From the NCBI RefSeq assembly GCF_007990775.1, contig NZ_BJXB01000015.1, positions 62,001 to 126,000 on the forward strand: a stretch of 64,000 nt of DNA, given 5' to 3'. This DNA comes from Deinococcus cellulosilyticus NBRC 106333 = KACC 11606. GTDB taxonomy: Bacteria; Deinococcota; Deinococci; Deinococcales; Deinococcaceae. Below, piece by piece: positions 16,902 to 25,282 of this stretch. The first letter of the stretch is position 1. Each line of letters begins with the position of its first letter. A model generated the notes under the pieces. It ran no database searches. It was not told where the DNA came from and worked only from the letters and a program-made list of their open reading frames with translations. The translations under genes were made by a program, and so were the position numbers.

Positions 16902-17354
16902 TTAGTGGGCAGTGATGACGAGTTTGACAGGAATGGACACGTCGTGGTGGGCTTTGTAGCTCACTTCGTACTCGCCGGTTTCCTTGATGGCTTTGGGCAT
17001 CACAAACTTGTGGCGGTCCAGGCTCTTGCCGGTCTGGGCGTTCACAGCCTCGGCCACGTCACTGTTGGTGACTGCACCGTAGATCTTGCCTTCGCCTGCC
17101 TTGACGTGCAGGGTGACGGACAGATCCTTGAGTTCCTCGGCAAGCTTCTCGGCTTCAGACTTCAGAGCAGCGAGTTGCTTCTCCTTGGACTTGATGCGGG
17201 CTTCCAGGGTCTTCATGTTGCTTGCGGTGGCAGGCAGAGCAAGGCCCTGGGGAACCAGGAAGTTGCGAGCGTAGCCAGCTTTGACGTTGACCACTTCACC
17301 GGCTTTGCCCAGTTTGGCCTGGGGTTCCAGCAGAATGACCTTGACGCTGCTCAT
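16902..17354 (-). CDS. rplI: 50S ribosomal protein L9
   Basis: 150 residues, the normal length. N-terminal rRNA-binding domain with VKVILLEPQAKLGKAGEVVNV-type sequence and GYARNFLVPQGLA, a long central helix (about 45-77), and a C-terminal domain with KIYGAVTN. Binds 23S rRNA at the base of the L1 stalk. Its start overlaps the rpsR stop by 4 bp, and it is the last gene of the rpsF-ssb-rpsR-rplI operon. Confidence 0.97.
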   Translation of the reverse strand: MSSVKVILLEPQAKLGKAGEVVNVKAGYARNFLVPQGLALPATASNMKTLEARIKSKEKQLAALKSEAEKLAEELKDLSVTLHVKAGEGKIYGAVTNSDVAEAVNAQTGKSLDRHKFVMPKAIKETGEYEVSYKAHHDVSIPVKLVITAH

Positions 17355-17611
17355 TTGCGCACCAGCTTCTCGGTGTAGGGGATCAGGGCCAGCTGGCGGG
17401 CAATCTTGATGGTGCCAGACAGACGGCGCTGGTTCTTGGCGCTCAGGCCGGTGCGGCGACGGGGCAGGATTTTGCCGGTGTCGCTCACGAAACGGCGGAG
17501 CATTTTGACATCTTTGTAGTCCGTGATTTCCAGCTCACCGATGGCAAAGGGATCAACCTTTGGCTTACGGGGACGCTTGGGTCCTTTTGGACGGGGTTTC
17601 TTCTCGGTCAT
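17351..17611 (-). CDS. rpsR: 30S ribosomal protein S18
   Basis: 86 residues. A basic, proline-rich N-terminal extension is followed by the conserved core (ITDYKDVKMLRRFVSDTGKI, then TGLSAKNQRRL). Binds with S6 to the central domain of 16S rRNA. It follows ssb by about 110 bp and is translationally coupled to rplI. No cysteine zinc motif is present. Confidence 0.97.
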   Translation of the reverse strand: MTEKKPRPKGPKRPRKPKVDPFAIGELEITDYKDVKMLRRFVSDTGKILPRRRTGLSAKNQRRLSGTIKIARQLALIPYTEKLVRK

Positions 17612-17721
17612 GTTGGGTCCTCATGGGCCATCCAGTGGGCTGCCTGGGAACATTGAAGAGATTCGCATCTTTTCGCTGTTCTGGTCAGGCTGGGCAGAGC
17701 CCACCCTGACCGGATGACTTC

Positions 17722-18588
17722 TTAGAAGGGAAGATCTTCTTCCTCTGGTGGAAAATTATCCAAGCCTTCATCAATATCCAAGCTTCTCGATTGGGTCCCT
17801 GCTGCTTTCGCTGCGTTGCCTGCATTCCCATAGGCTTTCTGGGCTGCGGGCTGGGTGGTTCCGACTGCACCAGATGGAGCCGGACCTCGAGTTAAAGCTT
17901 CGACGCGAGTCGCTTCTACTTTTGTAGAGTTGCGTTTCTGTCCATCACGGTCGGTCCAGGTTTCGTTCTTGATGCGACCGTGAACGAGCACCGAATCCCC
18001 TTTGTCCAGGTTGGCCACCAGCTCGGCGAGTTCTCGCCAGGCGTTGATGTCCAGCCAGTGCGTCTTTTCCTGCCAGTTTCCGTCCCGGCCCTTCCAGGAT
18101 TCACTGACTGCGATGGAAAAACCCACCACAGCGTCACCACTGGGGGTGTACCTCAGTTCGGGTTTCCGACCAAGGTTGCCGACCAGAACAGCCTCATTGA
18201 GGGCATTCTGCAGACGGAAGCCACCGCCACTGTCCCGCACCAGGTCCGACTCAGGACGGGAAACCCCATCCACGCGCAGTGCCTTGATGCTGATCATGCT
18301 GCGTTTCTGCCCACTGGCAGCGTCATCCCAGCTGCGCTGTTCCATGCTTCCCTCGACGGCCACAGCGCTGCCAGCTTTGAACTGTTCAGCGGCGGTTTCG
18401 GCGGGTTTGCCCATCAGTCCCACCCGGTGGTACCAGGGGAGGCTGCGGGTCTGGCCGTCAGATCCTAAAACCTGATCTTCGCCAGCAATGGTCAGATCGC
18501 AAACGGGGGTGCCGTTGGGGGTGTAACGCAGTTCGGGGTCGCGAGCGAGTGCTCCAACAAAAAAGACGTGATTCATTCCTCGAGCCAT
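17722..18588 (-). CDS. ssb: Single-stranded DNA-binding protein with two OB folds
   Basis: 288 residues, about twice a normal bacterial SSB. OB fold 1 covers about 4-107 and OB fold 2 about 129-232, joined by a short linker; both contain the pattern VG.L.R.PELRYTP. The chain ends in a flexible tail and the acidic tip DNFPPEEEDLPF (277-288), the docking peptide for repair and replication proteins. Two folds per chain working as a homodimer is the established Deinococcus-Thermus arrangement and is the best taxonomic marker in the window. Start chosen after GAAGGAG. It is in an operon with ribosomal genes. Confidence 0.97.
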   Translation of the reverse strand: MARGMNHVFFVGALARDPELRYTPNGTPVCDLTIAGEDQVLGSDGQTRSLPWYHRVGLMGKPAETAAEQFKAGSAVAVEGSMEQRSWDDAASGQKRSMISIKALRVDGVSRPESDLVRDSGGGFRLQNALNEAVLVGNLGRKPELRYTPSGDAVVGFSIAVSESWKGRDGNWQEKTHWLDINAWRELAELVANLDKGDSVLVHGRIKNETWTDRDGQKRNSTKVEATRVEALTRGPAPSGAVGTTQPAAQKAYGNAGNAAKAAGTQSRSLDIDEGLDNFPPEEEDLPF

Positions 18589-18632
18589 TTGTGTTCTCCT
18601 TCGTTCTTGTTCACAGCTTATGGATTTGCTTA

Positions 18633-18649
18633 CTTACTCTGTCACATAG
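18633..18649 (-). promoter_or_regulatory. Possible degenerate radiation/desiccation response motif
   Basis: Upstream of ssb on the minus strand, CTATGTGACAGAGTAAG matches the left half of the known 17-bp Deinococcus motif TTATGTCATTGACATAA well but the right half poorly. ssb is a reported member of the DdrO regulon in Deinococcus, which motivated the search. I regard it as tentative. Confidence 0.2.
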
Positions 18650-18739
18650 CCCGAGCTTTTGGGATTCGGGAAAACCCTTCTGGGAACGCACTTTCACTTC
18701 TTAACAAAGTGGGGTGAATTCCCCAAAAGCGTCAAAAAT

Positions 18740-19048
18740 TTACGCCTTTTTGGTTTTCCACTCGGGACGGTCCTTCACGAGCACCACACGGCGGACGTGG
18801 TCGCGCAGGCGCAGAACGTCACCAATGGTGGTGAGGGGGTTGCCGCTGGCCTTGATGGTGTAGTACACGTAGTACCCTTCGCGGTCCTTCTGGATGGGGT
18901 AGGCGAGGCGGCGGTTGCCGATTTCGTCCATTTTGACGATTTCAGCTCCGGCGTTCTTGACGGTGGCCTCCACGTACTCTTTCTCGGTCAGGACCTGCTC
19001 ACTGCTCAGGTTGGGGTTCAGGATCAGGTTGAGATCATACTGGGTCAT
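18740..19048 (-). CDS. rpsF: 30S ribosomal protein S6
   Basis: 102 residues of ferredoxin-like fold, partner of S18. Conserved segments include YDLNLILNPNL at the N-terminus and NRRLAYPIQKDREGYYV in the middle. The ATG at 19048 is preferred over an in-frame start 12 codons upstream because AGGAGGTGCAAC precedes it perfectly. It is the first gene of the rpsF-ssb-rpsR-rplI operon. A stem-loop touches the Shine-Dalgarno (see separate entry) and could be the site of feedback control by S6:S18, which is known for this operon in other bacteria but not shown here. Confidence 0.96.
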   Translation of the reverse strand: MTQYDLNLILNPNLSSEQVLTEKEYVEATVKNAGAEIVKMDEIGNRRLAYPIQKDREGYYVYYTIKASGNPLTTIGDVLRLRDHVRRVVLVKDRPEWKTKKA

Positions 19049-19061
19049 GTTGCACCTCCTT

Positions 19062-19091
19062 TCTTGCGGGAAACCGCAAGACACAAGTATA
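19062..19091 (-). promoter_or_regulatory. rpsF promoter -10 box and leader stem-loop
   Basis: Minus-strand -10 TATACT (19091-19086), with TTCCAA 16 bp upstream. The predicted start coincides with a perfect 8-bp hairpin, TCTTGCGG / CCGCAAGA with loop TTTC (19081-19062), whose end directly abuts the Shine-Dalgarno AGGAGGT. A second AT-rich box, TATAAT at 19146-19141, may be an alternative promoter. Confidence 0.6.
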
Positions 19092-19188
19092 CCAAAAATC
19101 TGGCAGCTTGGAAGGGTCTGATGCGGCGCAGCTGAATACGATTATAACATAATTGAGGGTGGGATGTTGTGTGGGTTGTGGGAAAGGG

Positions 19189-19260
19189 GCAGAAGGCAAA
19201 AGGCCAAGGCAGAAGGCTGAACTGCTTAAGCTGAGGCTTTCCTGGCCTTCTGCCTTCGGC
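19189..19260. repeat. Heptamer repeat element between rpsF and the BTAD regulator
   Basis: GGCAGAAGGC copies at about 19197-19206 and 19207-19217 face GCCTTCTGCC at 19245-19254, so the element can fold into a hairpin of about 70 nt. It is the GCAGAAG version of the repeat family. Confidence 0.7.
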
Positions 19261-19308
19261 TCACTTGTATCAAAAACCACGCTTGCAACGCACCCTACAG
19301 AAGTTTGA

Positions 19309-19314
19309 TAAACT
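19309..19314 (+). promoter_or_regulatory. -10 box of a leaderless promoter for the BTAD regulator
   Basis: TAAACT preceded by TGA (extended -10 form), 6 nt before the ATG at 19321. No Shine-Dalgarno is present. Confidence 0.55.
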
Positions 19315-19320
19315 GACACC

Positions 19321-20364
19321 ATGCCAACAGTCCTGGTCGTGGATGATGAAGCGTCCATCCTGCAACTGATTAAAATGACCCTGGAACGGGCCGGGTATGA
19401 AGTGATGACGGCCAGCAGTGCCTTCGCTGCCCTGGAACTCCTGCGCAATCAGGTGCCAGACATCATCGTTTCAGATCTGGCGATGCCCTCCATGAACGGT
19501 CTCAGCTTCCTGCAAGTGGTGCGGGAAGAGATGAAAATCACCCATGTTCCCTTTGTGTTTCTCTCCAGCCATGCGGAAATCCAGCACATCCGCGCCGGGC
19601 TGGGCAGCGGGGCAGACGATTACCTGGCCAAACCCTTTGACCGCCAGGAACTTCTGGACGCCATTGAATTGCGCCTCAAACGGGTGCAGGAATTCAAGGC
19701 CTCACCAGAGCCCAGCGTGCTCATGCAGATCTACGCCCTCAACAAGTCGGTGGTGATGTACCAGAAGGAAGTGGTGACCTGGGCCTCCAGAAAAGCCTGT
19801 GAGCTGTTCTACTTCCTGCTGGAAAAAGGTCAGGTGTCCAGCTGGGAAGCTGCAGAGGCCCTGTGGCCTGAAAAAGACGAGGAACGGGCCAGCAGCCTGT
19901 TTCACACCACCCTGCACCGCCTCAGGAAATCCCTGTACCCCGAGGTGATTGCCACCAACAACCGCAGGTATTTCATTGACCCCAAACTGTCCCTGGAATA
20001 CGACGTCCGCAATTACATTCAGCTGGCCCAGAAGGCCCTGTCCAACGCACAGAACTTTGACCTGCTGCAGCAGGCCGTGAACACCTACGGCACTTTCCTC
20101 CCTGACTTTGACTCGGACTGGTGCGCAGACCGCCGGGCAGAACTGATGGAAATGCAGCTCAGGCTTCTGCTCAGCCTTGCAGAGGGGTACGAACAGGGTT
20201 CTCAACTTCGTCTCGCTGCAAACGCCTACCAGCAGACGGTTCAGCTTGATCCCCTGCAGGACAGTGCATGGGATGGTCTGGCCCGCACCCTCACCTCCCT
20301 GAAAGATCCGCACGCTCCCAGAGCAGCAAAACGCGAACCCTGGTGGGCCACCAGTGACTTTTGA
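19321..20364 (+). CDS. Response regulator with receiver and SARP-type BTAD output domain
   Basis: 347 residues. The receiver (about 1-120) has the acidic pocket at Asp8-Asp9, phospho-acceptor Asp52 and Lys104. It is followed by a winged-helix segment (about 135-225, with SRKACELFYFLLE and ASSLFHTTLHRLRKSL) and a helical bacterial transcriptional activation domain with TPR-like repeats to the end. The architecture implies a phosphorylation-controlled activator. No cognate kinase adjoins it directly; the histidine kinase at 21586 belongs more obviously to the PhoB-type regulator at 20822. Confidence 0.87.
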   Translation: MPTVLVVDDEASILQLIKMTLERAGYEVMTASSAFAALELLRNQVPDIIVSDLAMPSMNGLSFLQVVREEMKITHVPFVFLSSHAEIQHIRAGLGSGADDYLAKPFDRQELLDAIELRLKRVQEFKASPEPSVLMQIYALNKSVVMYQKEVVTWASRKACELFYFLLEKGQVSSWEAAEALWPEKDEERASSLFHTTLHRLRKSLYPEVIATNNRRYFIDPKLSLEYDVRNYIQLAQKALSNAQNFDLLQQAVNTYGTFLPDFDSDWCADRRAELMEMQLRLLLSLAEGYEQGSQLRLAANAYQQTVQLDPLQDSAWDGLARTLTSLKDPHAPRAAKREPWWATSDF

Positions 20365-20421
20365 TTAAGATTAAGATGTGTTCATGCGCTTCTGTGCAAT
20401 CTGAAGTGCCGAGCCATTAGC

Positions 20422-20784
20422 ATGGGTGACAGTATGGTAGGCATGGTCTTCTTTACCCTAGCAACATTGATCGGACTGGGCGTTCCGTCCCTTCCGGACG
20501 GCACCCAGATTCTGATCACAAGCCAGGAGGGCGCCACGTCTATCGCACGCGGAGAAGTTCAGGACTTCACGCTGACCCTCAACACCGCGAACAACAAAAC
20601 GCTCCCTGGTGGAACTGCAGTCAAGATGCTGATCGTGACCCCGCAGCCCAACCAGGTGAAAAAAGGCTTTGAGGGCCTCACCACGAACGACGGCAAGGAC
20701 ATCCTGCTCGACCTCGGGACAGGACGCGGCAGTTTTCGTAAAATATTGAGTGAGAACTACAAAATCCGCCTGAAATTCGAATGA
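20422..20784 (+). CDS. Small protein of unknown function upstream of a two-component system
   Basis: 120 residues with a weakly hydrophobic N-terminus (VFFTLATLIGLGVPS), which may anchor or export it, followed by a polar beta-rich part. I do not recognise it. The start is uncertain: ATGs at 20422, 20434 and 20443 are all possible, the last preceded by TATGGT. It ends 37 bp before the PhoB-type regulator on the same strand and could be cotranscribed with it. Confidence 0.55.
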   Translation: MGDSMVGMVFFTLATLIGLGVPSLPDGTQILITSQEGATSIARGEVQDFTLTLNTANNKTLPGGTAVKMLIVTPQPNQVKKGFEGLTTNDGKDILLDLGTGRGSFRKILSENYKIRLKFE

Positions 20785-20821
20785 CCCGAACATCACACCC
20801 TGACCTGAAGGAGAAGCGCAG

Positions 20822-21490
20822 ATGGAAAAACGCATCCTGATCATTGAGGACAATCCTGACATCACCAACATCGTCACCTACGAGTTGGAGCGTTCAGGAT
20901 ACCAGGTTCTGGCTGCTCCCGACGGGGTCAGCGGACTCACCATGGCAAGAGAACAGAATCCCGATCTGGTGATTCTGGATCTGGGCCTTCCTGATTTTGA
21001 TGGGGCCGAGATCGCCCGTCGTCTACGCAAGACCAGCAGTGTGCCGATCATCATCCTGACGGCACTTGACGCTGTGGACCGCAAGGTCAACCTGCTGGAA
21101 GCTGGAGCAGACGACTACCTCACCAAACCCTTCCATGCCGATGAACTGATTGCCCGCGTTCGCGTGCAGCTCAGGCACCAGCAACAGGGCGAAGTGATTG
21201 CCATTGGCAAACTGGAGATCCACCCACAGAAGCGGCTGTGCCAGTACGCTGGTCAGGAAGTGCGCCTCTCTCCCAAAGAATTTGATCTGCTGGCCTTCCT
21301 TGCCCGCCAGCCTGGACGTGTGTATTCCCGTGAGGAAATCGAGCGTGAAGTGTGGAACGGCGAACTGCCCTCCAACAGCAATGTGGTGGACGTGCACATG
21401 GCCAACATGCGTGCCAAACTGCGTGACCTCGATGGTTACGGCCTGATCCGCACGGTTCGTGGCATCGGCTATGCCCTGAAAACCCCCTGA
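20822..21490 (+). CDS. OmpR/PhoB-family response regulator
   Basis: 222 residues: receiver with Asp53 as phosphorylation site and Lys102 in TKPF, then a winged-helix DNA-binding domain (about 125-220, with SPKEFDLLAFLARQPGRVYS and VVDVHMANMRAKL). The start follows AAGGAGAAGCG. The kinase gene follows, but an intrinsic terminator lies between, so the pair is not a simple cotranscribed unit. Target genes cannot be read. Confidence 0.92.
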   Translation: MEKRILIIEDNPDITNIVTYELERSGYQVLAAPDGVSGLTMAREQNPDLVILDLGLPDFDGAEIARRLRKTSSVPIIILTALDAVDRKVNLLEAGADDYLTKPFHADELIARVRVQLRHQQQGEVIAIGKLEIHPQKRLCQYAGQEVRLSPKEFDLLAFLARQPGRVYSREEIEREVWNGELPSNSNVVDVHMANMRAKLRDLDGYGLIRTVRGIGYALKTP

Positions 21491-21534
21491 GCGATAGCAA
21501 CAATGCGCTCTCCATTGACCCAGAGCCATCTTCT

Positions 21535-21564
21535 GCACCTGCATTCCTGCAGGTGCCTTTTTTG
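21535..21564 (+). terminator. Terminator between response regulator and kinase
   Basis: GCACCTGCA / TGCAGGTGC (21535-21543 and 21548-21556) with loop TTCC, followed by CTTTTTTG. It also rules out the GTG at 21553 as the kinase start, because that codon lies inside the hairpin. Confidence 0.85.
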
Positions 21565-21585
21565 AATCAGGTGAATCACACATCC

Positions 21586-22869
21586 ATGCTGAGCATCCGC
21601 GCAAGAAACATTCTGCTGGTCAGTGCCCTCACTTTGCTGGTGATTCTGGTGGGCACCAGTGCCGCCTACATCGCCATGTTTTACGGCCTCAAGACTCAGG
21701 AGGCCACCCAGCTTCAGCAGGACGCCGAACTGATCAGTCAGGTGTACCAGAGTGGCCTGTCTGGACGCCAGACGGGCGGATTGCTGGTGGATGTGTATGA
21801 TCCCGAGAGTGGGGACCGCATCTACCAGAGCGACATTCCAGCCCTCACCCTGTCTGATTTGCAGCAGAAAAATGAGCCCGTGCTGCAACGAAGTTATGCA
21901 GGCCGCAATTACCTGATTGCTTTGCAACCCACTGAATTTGCCGGAGCCGATTTCACGCTGGCGGTGCGCAAGGACATCACCTACCTGCAAACCGTTGCCA
22001 GAGATGCCCTCACGGTGCTTGCAGGCGTGGTGCTCGGGATGCTGATCATTTCCATTGCTGCCGTGTACGTGGTGACCCGCACTGCACTGGCTCCTCTGGT
22101 GGATGTGTCACGCCAGACCCGCGCCATCAACGAGAACAACCTCAAGCCCATCGAATACCAGGGGGCAGACGATGAACTGGGTTTGCTGGTGGGGACCCTC
22201 AACCGGACCCTCAACCGCCTCGGGGAAGCCATTCACCAGCAAAAGGTCCTGCTTGCAGAGGCCAGTCACGAACTGCGCACCCCCCTCACCGCCATCAGCG
22301 GATACCTGCGACGCGCAGAACGCGAGGTTCCAGAAGAGCAGAAGCAATACATCCGGGATGCGGCCCGCGTCTCGGAAAGCATGACCCGACTGGTGAACGA
22401 CCTCCTGCAACTGTCCAGAGGGGAAATTCAGCAGTCCTACACCCCTCACTTCATTGAACTCGATGAGCAACTGCAGGACCTCTCCAGAGATTTTCCCGGG
22501 CTGGAAGTGGAAACCAGTGGCATTCTGGAACTGATTGGTGACCCTGAGCGCCTGATGCAGGTGTGGCGCAACCTGGTCAGCAATGCTGTCCGGGCCTCAG
22601 GAGACATCCAGAAGGTCCACATTGCGGCGACCCGCATCAAGGACACCCTGAGGGTGGAGGTCATTGACCACGGACCTGGAATCACCGACGAGGAAAAAGA
22701 AAAAATCTTCCAGAAGTTCTACCGGGGCAAGCACTCCGGCAGCAGCGGACTGGGCCTGACCATCGTGGCGCAGATCATCCGCATGCACCAGGGAAACATT
22801 CAGGTGCTGGACACCCCCGGAGGAGGGGCCACCTTCCGGGTGGAACTGCCTGCACTGGAAGAGGAGTAA
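21586..22869 (+). CDS. Sensor histidine kinase
   Basis: 427 residues: transmembrane helix 1 (about 8-32), extracytoplasmic sensor (33-135), transmembrane helix 2 (about 143-166), HAMP, HisKA with His228 in SHELRTPL, and an HATPase_c domain with N box (NLVSNAVRAS), DHGPGI and GSSGLGL. Orthodox membrane-bound kinase, presumably partner of the PhoB-type regulator upstream. The ATG at 21586 is preferred over a GTG at 21553 that lies in a terminator hairpin. No clear Shine-Dalgarno. Confidence 0.9.
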   Translation: MLSIRARNILLVSALTLLVILVGTSAAYIAMFYGLKTQEATQLQQDAELISQVYQSGLSGRQTGGLLVDVYDPESGDRIYQSDIPALTLSDLQQKNEPVLQRSYAGRNYLIALQPTEFAGADFTLAVRKDITYLQTVARDALTVLAGVVLGMLIISIAAVYVVTRTALAPLVDVSRQTRAINENNLKPIEYQGADDELGLLVGTLNRTLNRLGEAIHQQKVLLAEASHELRTPLTAISGYLRRAEREVPEEQKQYIRDAARVSESMTRLVNDLLQLSRGEIQQSYTPHFIELDEQLQDLSRDFPGLEVETSGILELIGDPERLMQVWRNLVSNAVRASGDIQKVHIAATRIKDTLRVEVIDHGPGITDEEKEKIFQKFYRGKHSGSSGLGLTIVAQIIRMHQGNIQVLDTPGGGATFRVELPALEEE

Positions 22870-22975
22870 GAGAGGACCAATGCAGGGGCGGGCCGATGGC
22901 TCGCCCTTCACCTTTCGTCTTGACCCCATCCAAAATCGGATGGTTTTCAACCCTGCAGGGCTTTAAGCTGGGACC

Positions 22976-23968
22976 ATGTCCAGTGACCTTCAGCAGTACG
23001 AAGCCCTGAGACGGCACGATTTGCAGGACGTTTTGATCGGGGTGAGGTACCTCCTGGTCTACTACACCCCTGAGCAGTTGCGCCTGCTGCCCAGTCCAGA
23101 AGATCTGGTGTTTTTCAGGTCGGTGGCAGAGGCAGAAGGTGCAGGGTATCGGCCCATCCCGGAGTCTTTGCACCTGACCGAACGCATTGCGGAATTGCTG
23201 CTGGCGGAGCCTGAACTCACGGTGCAGGGACTGGCTGAACGCCTCGATCAGACGGCCCATCAGGTGATCCGGGCGTTCAAGAAGCACACCGGAATGACCC
23301 CGAAGCAGTTTGCCCAGTTGCAGAAGCTGGAAAGGTTCAGGGAAATGCTCTCTGAAGGCCAGAGCATCACCCGCAGCCTGTATGACGCTGGATTCGAATC
23401 CCTGCGTGCCCTGTACGAACGCAGCAGCGGATTTCTGGGAATGCAGCCGAGAGTCTACCAGCAGGGAGGAAAAGACATGACCATCGCTTATGAGACTTTT
23501 GAGACCCCTTTTGGCCTGATGCTGCTTGCTGTGACGGATCTGGGGGTGTGCAGCCTGCAATTCGGCACCTTTGAGGACCTGCTTGCTGATCTGCGCCAGG
23601 AATACCCGAAAGCGACCCTGATCGAGGACGCCTCCCGCACGGCACTTTACCGGGAAGCTGTTCTGGCCTACCTGAGGGGAGAGACCCAGACTGTGGAGGT
23701 TGCCCTGGATGTGCGGGGAACAGACTTCCAGTGGAAAGTCTGGCAGGCTTTGCGACGAATTCCTTTTGGCGAAACCCGTTCTTACGCACAGCTTGCTTCT
23801 CTGATTGGTGAACCCAAAGCGGTGCGTGCAGTGGCTGGAGCCTGCGCCAGCAACCGCCTGGCCCTGATTGTTCCATGCCACCGCATTGTGCGGGGGGATG
23901 GTTCGCTCAGCGGTTACCGCTGGGGTCCAGACCGCAAAAGGGAGATTCTGGACTGGGAAAAGCGGTAA
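22976..23968 (+). CDS. Ada-like methylated-DNA--cysteine methyltransferase with vestigial N-domain
   Basis: 330 residues in the Ada order: N-terminal domain (about 10-62), AraC-like helix-turn-helix (65-160), then O6-alkylguanine-DNA alkyltransferase (168-330) with acceptor Cys301 in VPCHR. The N-domain aligns with the Ada phosphotriester domain (FFRSVAEAEGAGYRP at 46-60 against the usual FF.T.EEAEAAG[FY]RP), yet every one of the four zinc and acceptor cysteines is missing; the whole protein has only three cysteines, all C-terminal. It should still repair O6-methylguanine, but methylphosphotriester sensing by that domain is lost. Leaderless start likely. Confidence 0.87.
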   Translation: MSSDLQQYEALRRHDLQDVLIGVRYLLVYYTPEQLRLLPSPEDLVFFRSVAEAEGAGYRPIPESLHLTERIAELLLAEPELTVQGLAERLDQTAHQVIRAFKKHTGMTPKQFAQLQKLERFREMLSEGQSITRSLYDAGFESLRALYERSSGFLGMQPRVYQQGGKDMTIAYETFETPFGLMLLAVTDLGVCSLQFGTFEDLLADLRQEYPKATLIEDASRTALYREAVLAYLRGETQTVEVALDVRGTDFQWKVWQALRRIPFGETRSYAQLASLIGEPKAVRAVAGACASNRLALIVPCHRIVRGDGSLSGYRWGPDRKREILDWEKR

Positions 23969-23973
23969 ACAGG

Positions 23974-24822
23974 GTGCAGGCTTACCTCTGGCTGATTCTG
24001 CTTTCTGCCCTGTGGGGGTTCTCCTTCATTTTCATGCGGGTGGCGGTGCCTTCATTTGGCCCCATCTTGCTGATTGAACTGAGAACCCTGATTGCTGCCC
24101 TGACCCTGTTTCCCATTCTGGCCCTCCTGAAGAGGAACATCAAAGCAGGACTGCCCCTGAAGCCCCTGTGGATCACGGGAATTTTCAATTCAGCGTTGCC
24201 CTTTGTGATGATTTCTGTGGCCACCAAGTACGTTCCTGCCAGTGTTGCAGCCGTACTCAATGCCACCACGCCCCTCTTCAGCCTGCTGGTTGCAGTGCTG
24301 CTGTACCGGCAGCAGATGAACAGCAAAAATGTGCTGGGGGTCCTGCTCGGCCTCACCGGGGTGGCCGCCCTGTTCGGACTGGGTGCCCTGACCATCACCC
24401 CTCAAGTGCTGCTGGCCTGCCTGTGTTCCCTCATTGCTGCTGCCTCTTATGGCTTCGCAGGAAACTACGCCAGACATGCCTTAAAGCAGGCTGCTCCACT
24501 GGTGACCTCCACCTACAGCCAGTTTTTTGCTGCCCTGGCCCTGCTGCCCCTGGTGCCTTTTGTGCTGCCCGACCAGACGCCTCCGGTGAATGCCAGTGTC
24601 AGTGTGCTGGCCCTCGGGGTGGTCTGCACAGGCCTTGCGTACCTGATCTACTTCAAGCTGATCCGTGAGGCAGGGGCCGTGTTCACCTCCACCGTGACCT
24701 TTCTGGCTCCGGCGTTCAGTGTGCTGTGGGGTGGCCTCCTGCTGGGAGAACACCTGACCCTGGGTCTGGCTGTGGGTTTTGTTTTGATTGTGCTCAGTGT
24801 GCGCCTGATCAACGCCAGATGA
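23974..24822 (+). CDS. EamA/DMT-family transporter
   Basis: 282 residues with ten hydrophobic segments in two EamA repeats, a typical drug/metabolite exporter. It most likely begins at the GTG of 23974, 5 bp after the ada stop; codons further upstream overlap ada and lack membrane character. The pairing with ada suggests cotranscription, not necessarily a shared role. It ends flush against the convergent PerR-like gene with no terminator between. Confidence 0.82.
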   Translation: MQAYLWLILLSALWGFSFIFMRVAVPSFGPILLIELRTLIAALTLFPILALLKRNIKAGLPLKPLWITGIFNSALPFVMISVATKYVPASVAAVLNATTPLFSLLVAVLLYRQQMNSKNVLGVLLGLTGVAALFGLGALTITPQVLLACLCSLIAAASYGFAGNYARHALKQAAPLVTSTYSQFFAALALLPLVPFVLPDQTPPVNASVSVLALGVVCTGLAYLIYFKLIREAGAVFTSTVTFLAPAFSVLWGGLLLGEHLTLGLAVGFVLIVLSVRLINAR

Positions 24823-25224
24823 TCAGCTCTGGCTTCTGCGGCTGGCACACTCGGGGCAGATGCCGTGAAACTCCAGCCGGACTTCCTGCAGCTCAAAACC
24901 CGCAGGGAGGGCTGCCAGAGCTTTTTTGAGCTCACGCATGTGGGGAGAGAAGACATCCAGAATCTTGCCGCAACATTTGCAGACAGCGTGGTGGTGGTCT
25001 TCCTTGCGGGCATCGTAACGGGTGACGTCTCCAGCGCTGTGGATCTTCACCAGATAACCATCGTCTGCGAGGGCTTCCAGTGAGCGGTACACGGTTCCCA
25101 GGCTGATGTTGGGCATCACCTGCTTGACCTGTGCATACACCCATGAGGCATCCGGATGCACATCGGTGCTTTGCACCACATCCAGAATGGCCTGACGCTG
25201 CCGGGTGAAACGAACCACTCCCAT
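24823..25224 (-). CDS. Fur-family regulator, PerR-like
   Basis: 133 residues: N-terminal winged helix (ISLGTVYRSLEALADDGYLV), then the dimerisation domain. Structural zinc cysteines are Cys82 and Cys85 (with an extra Cys84) and Cys123/Cys126. Residues matching the PerR regulatory metal site of Bacillus are all present: His23, Asp71, His77, His79, Asp90. This favours a peroxide sensor, but the manganese regulator Mur of Deinococcus belongs to the same family and cannot be excluded. TAGAAT lies 9 nt before the ATG. Confidence 0.82.
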   Translation of the reverse strand: MGVVRFTRQRQAILDVVQSTDVHPDASWVYAQVKQVMPNISLGTVYRSLEALADDGYLVKIHSAGDVTRYDARKEDHHHAVCKCCGKILDVFSPHMRELKKALAALPAGFELQEVRLEFHGICPECASRRSQS

Positions 25225-25282
25225 AACGGTCCCATTCTACAGCGTGGAGCGGGATGGAAGCAAAATGTGGGTTACTATTTTT

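Noticed and set aside
18633..18649. Firm DdrO-controlled radiation response motif at ssb
   Set aside because: Only the left half matches; kept as a low-confidence feature but not as a finding. The TTATGTTATAATCGTAT string near 19155-19139 is similarly partial.
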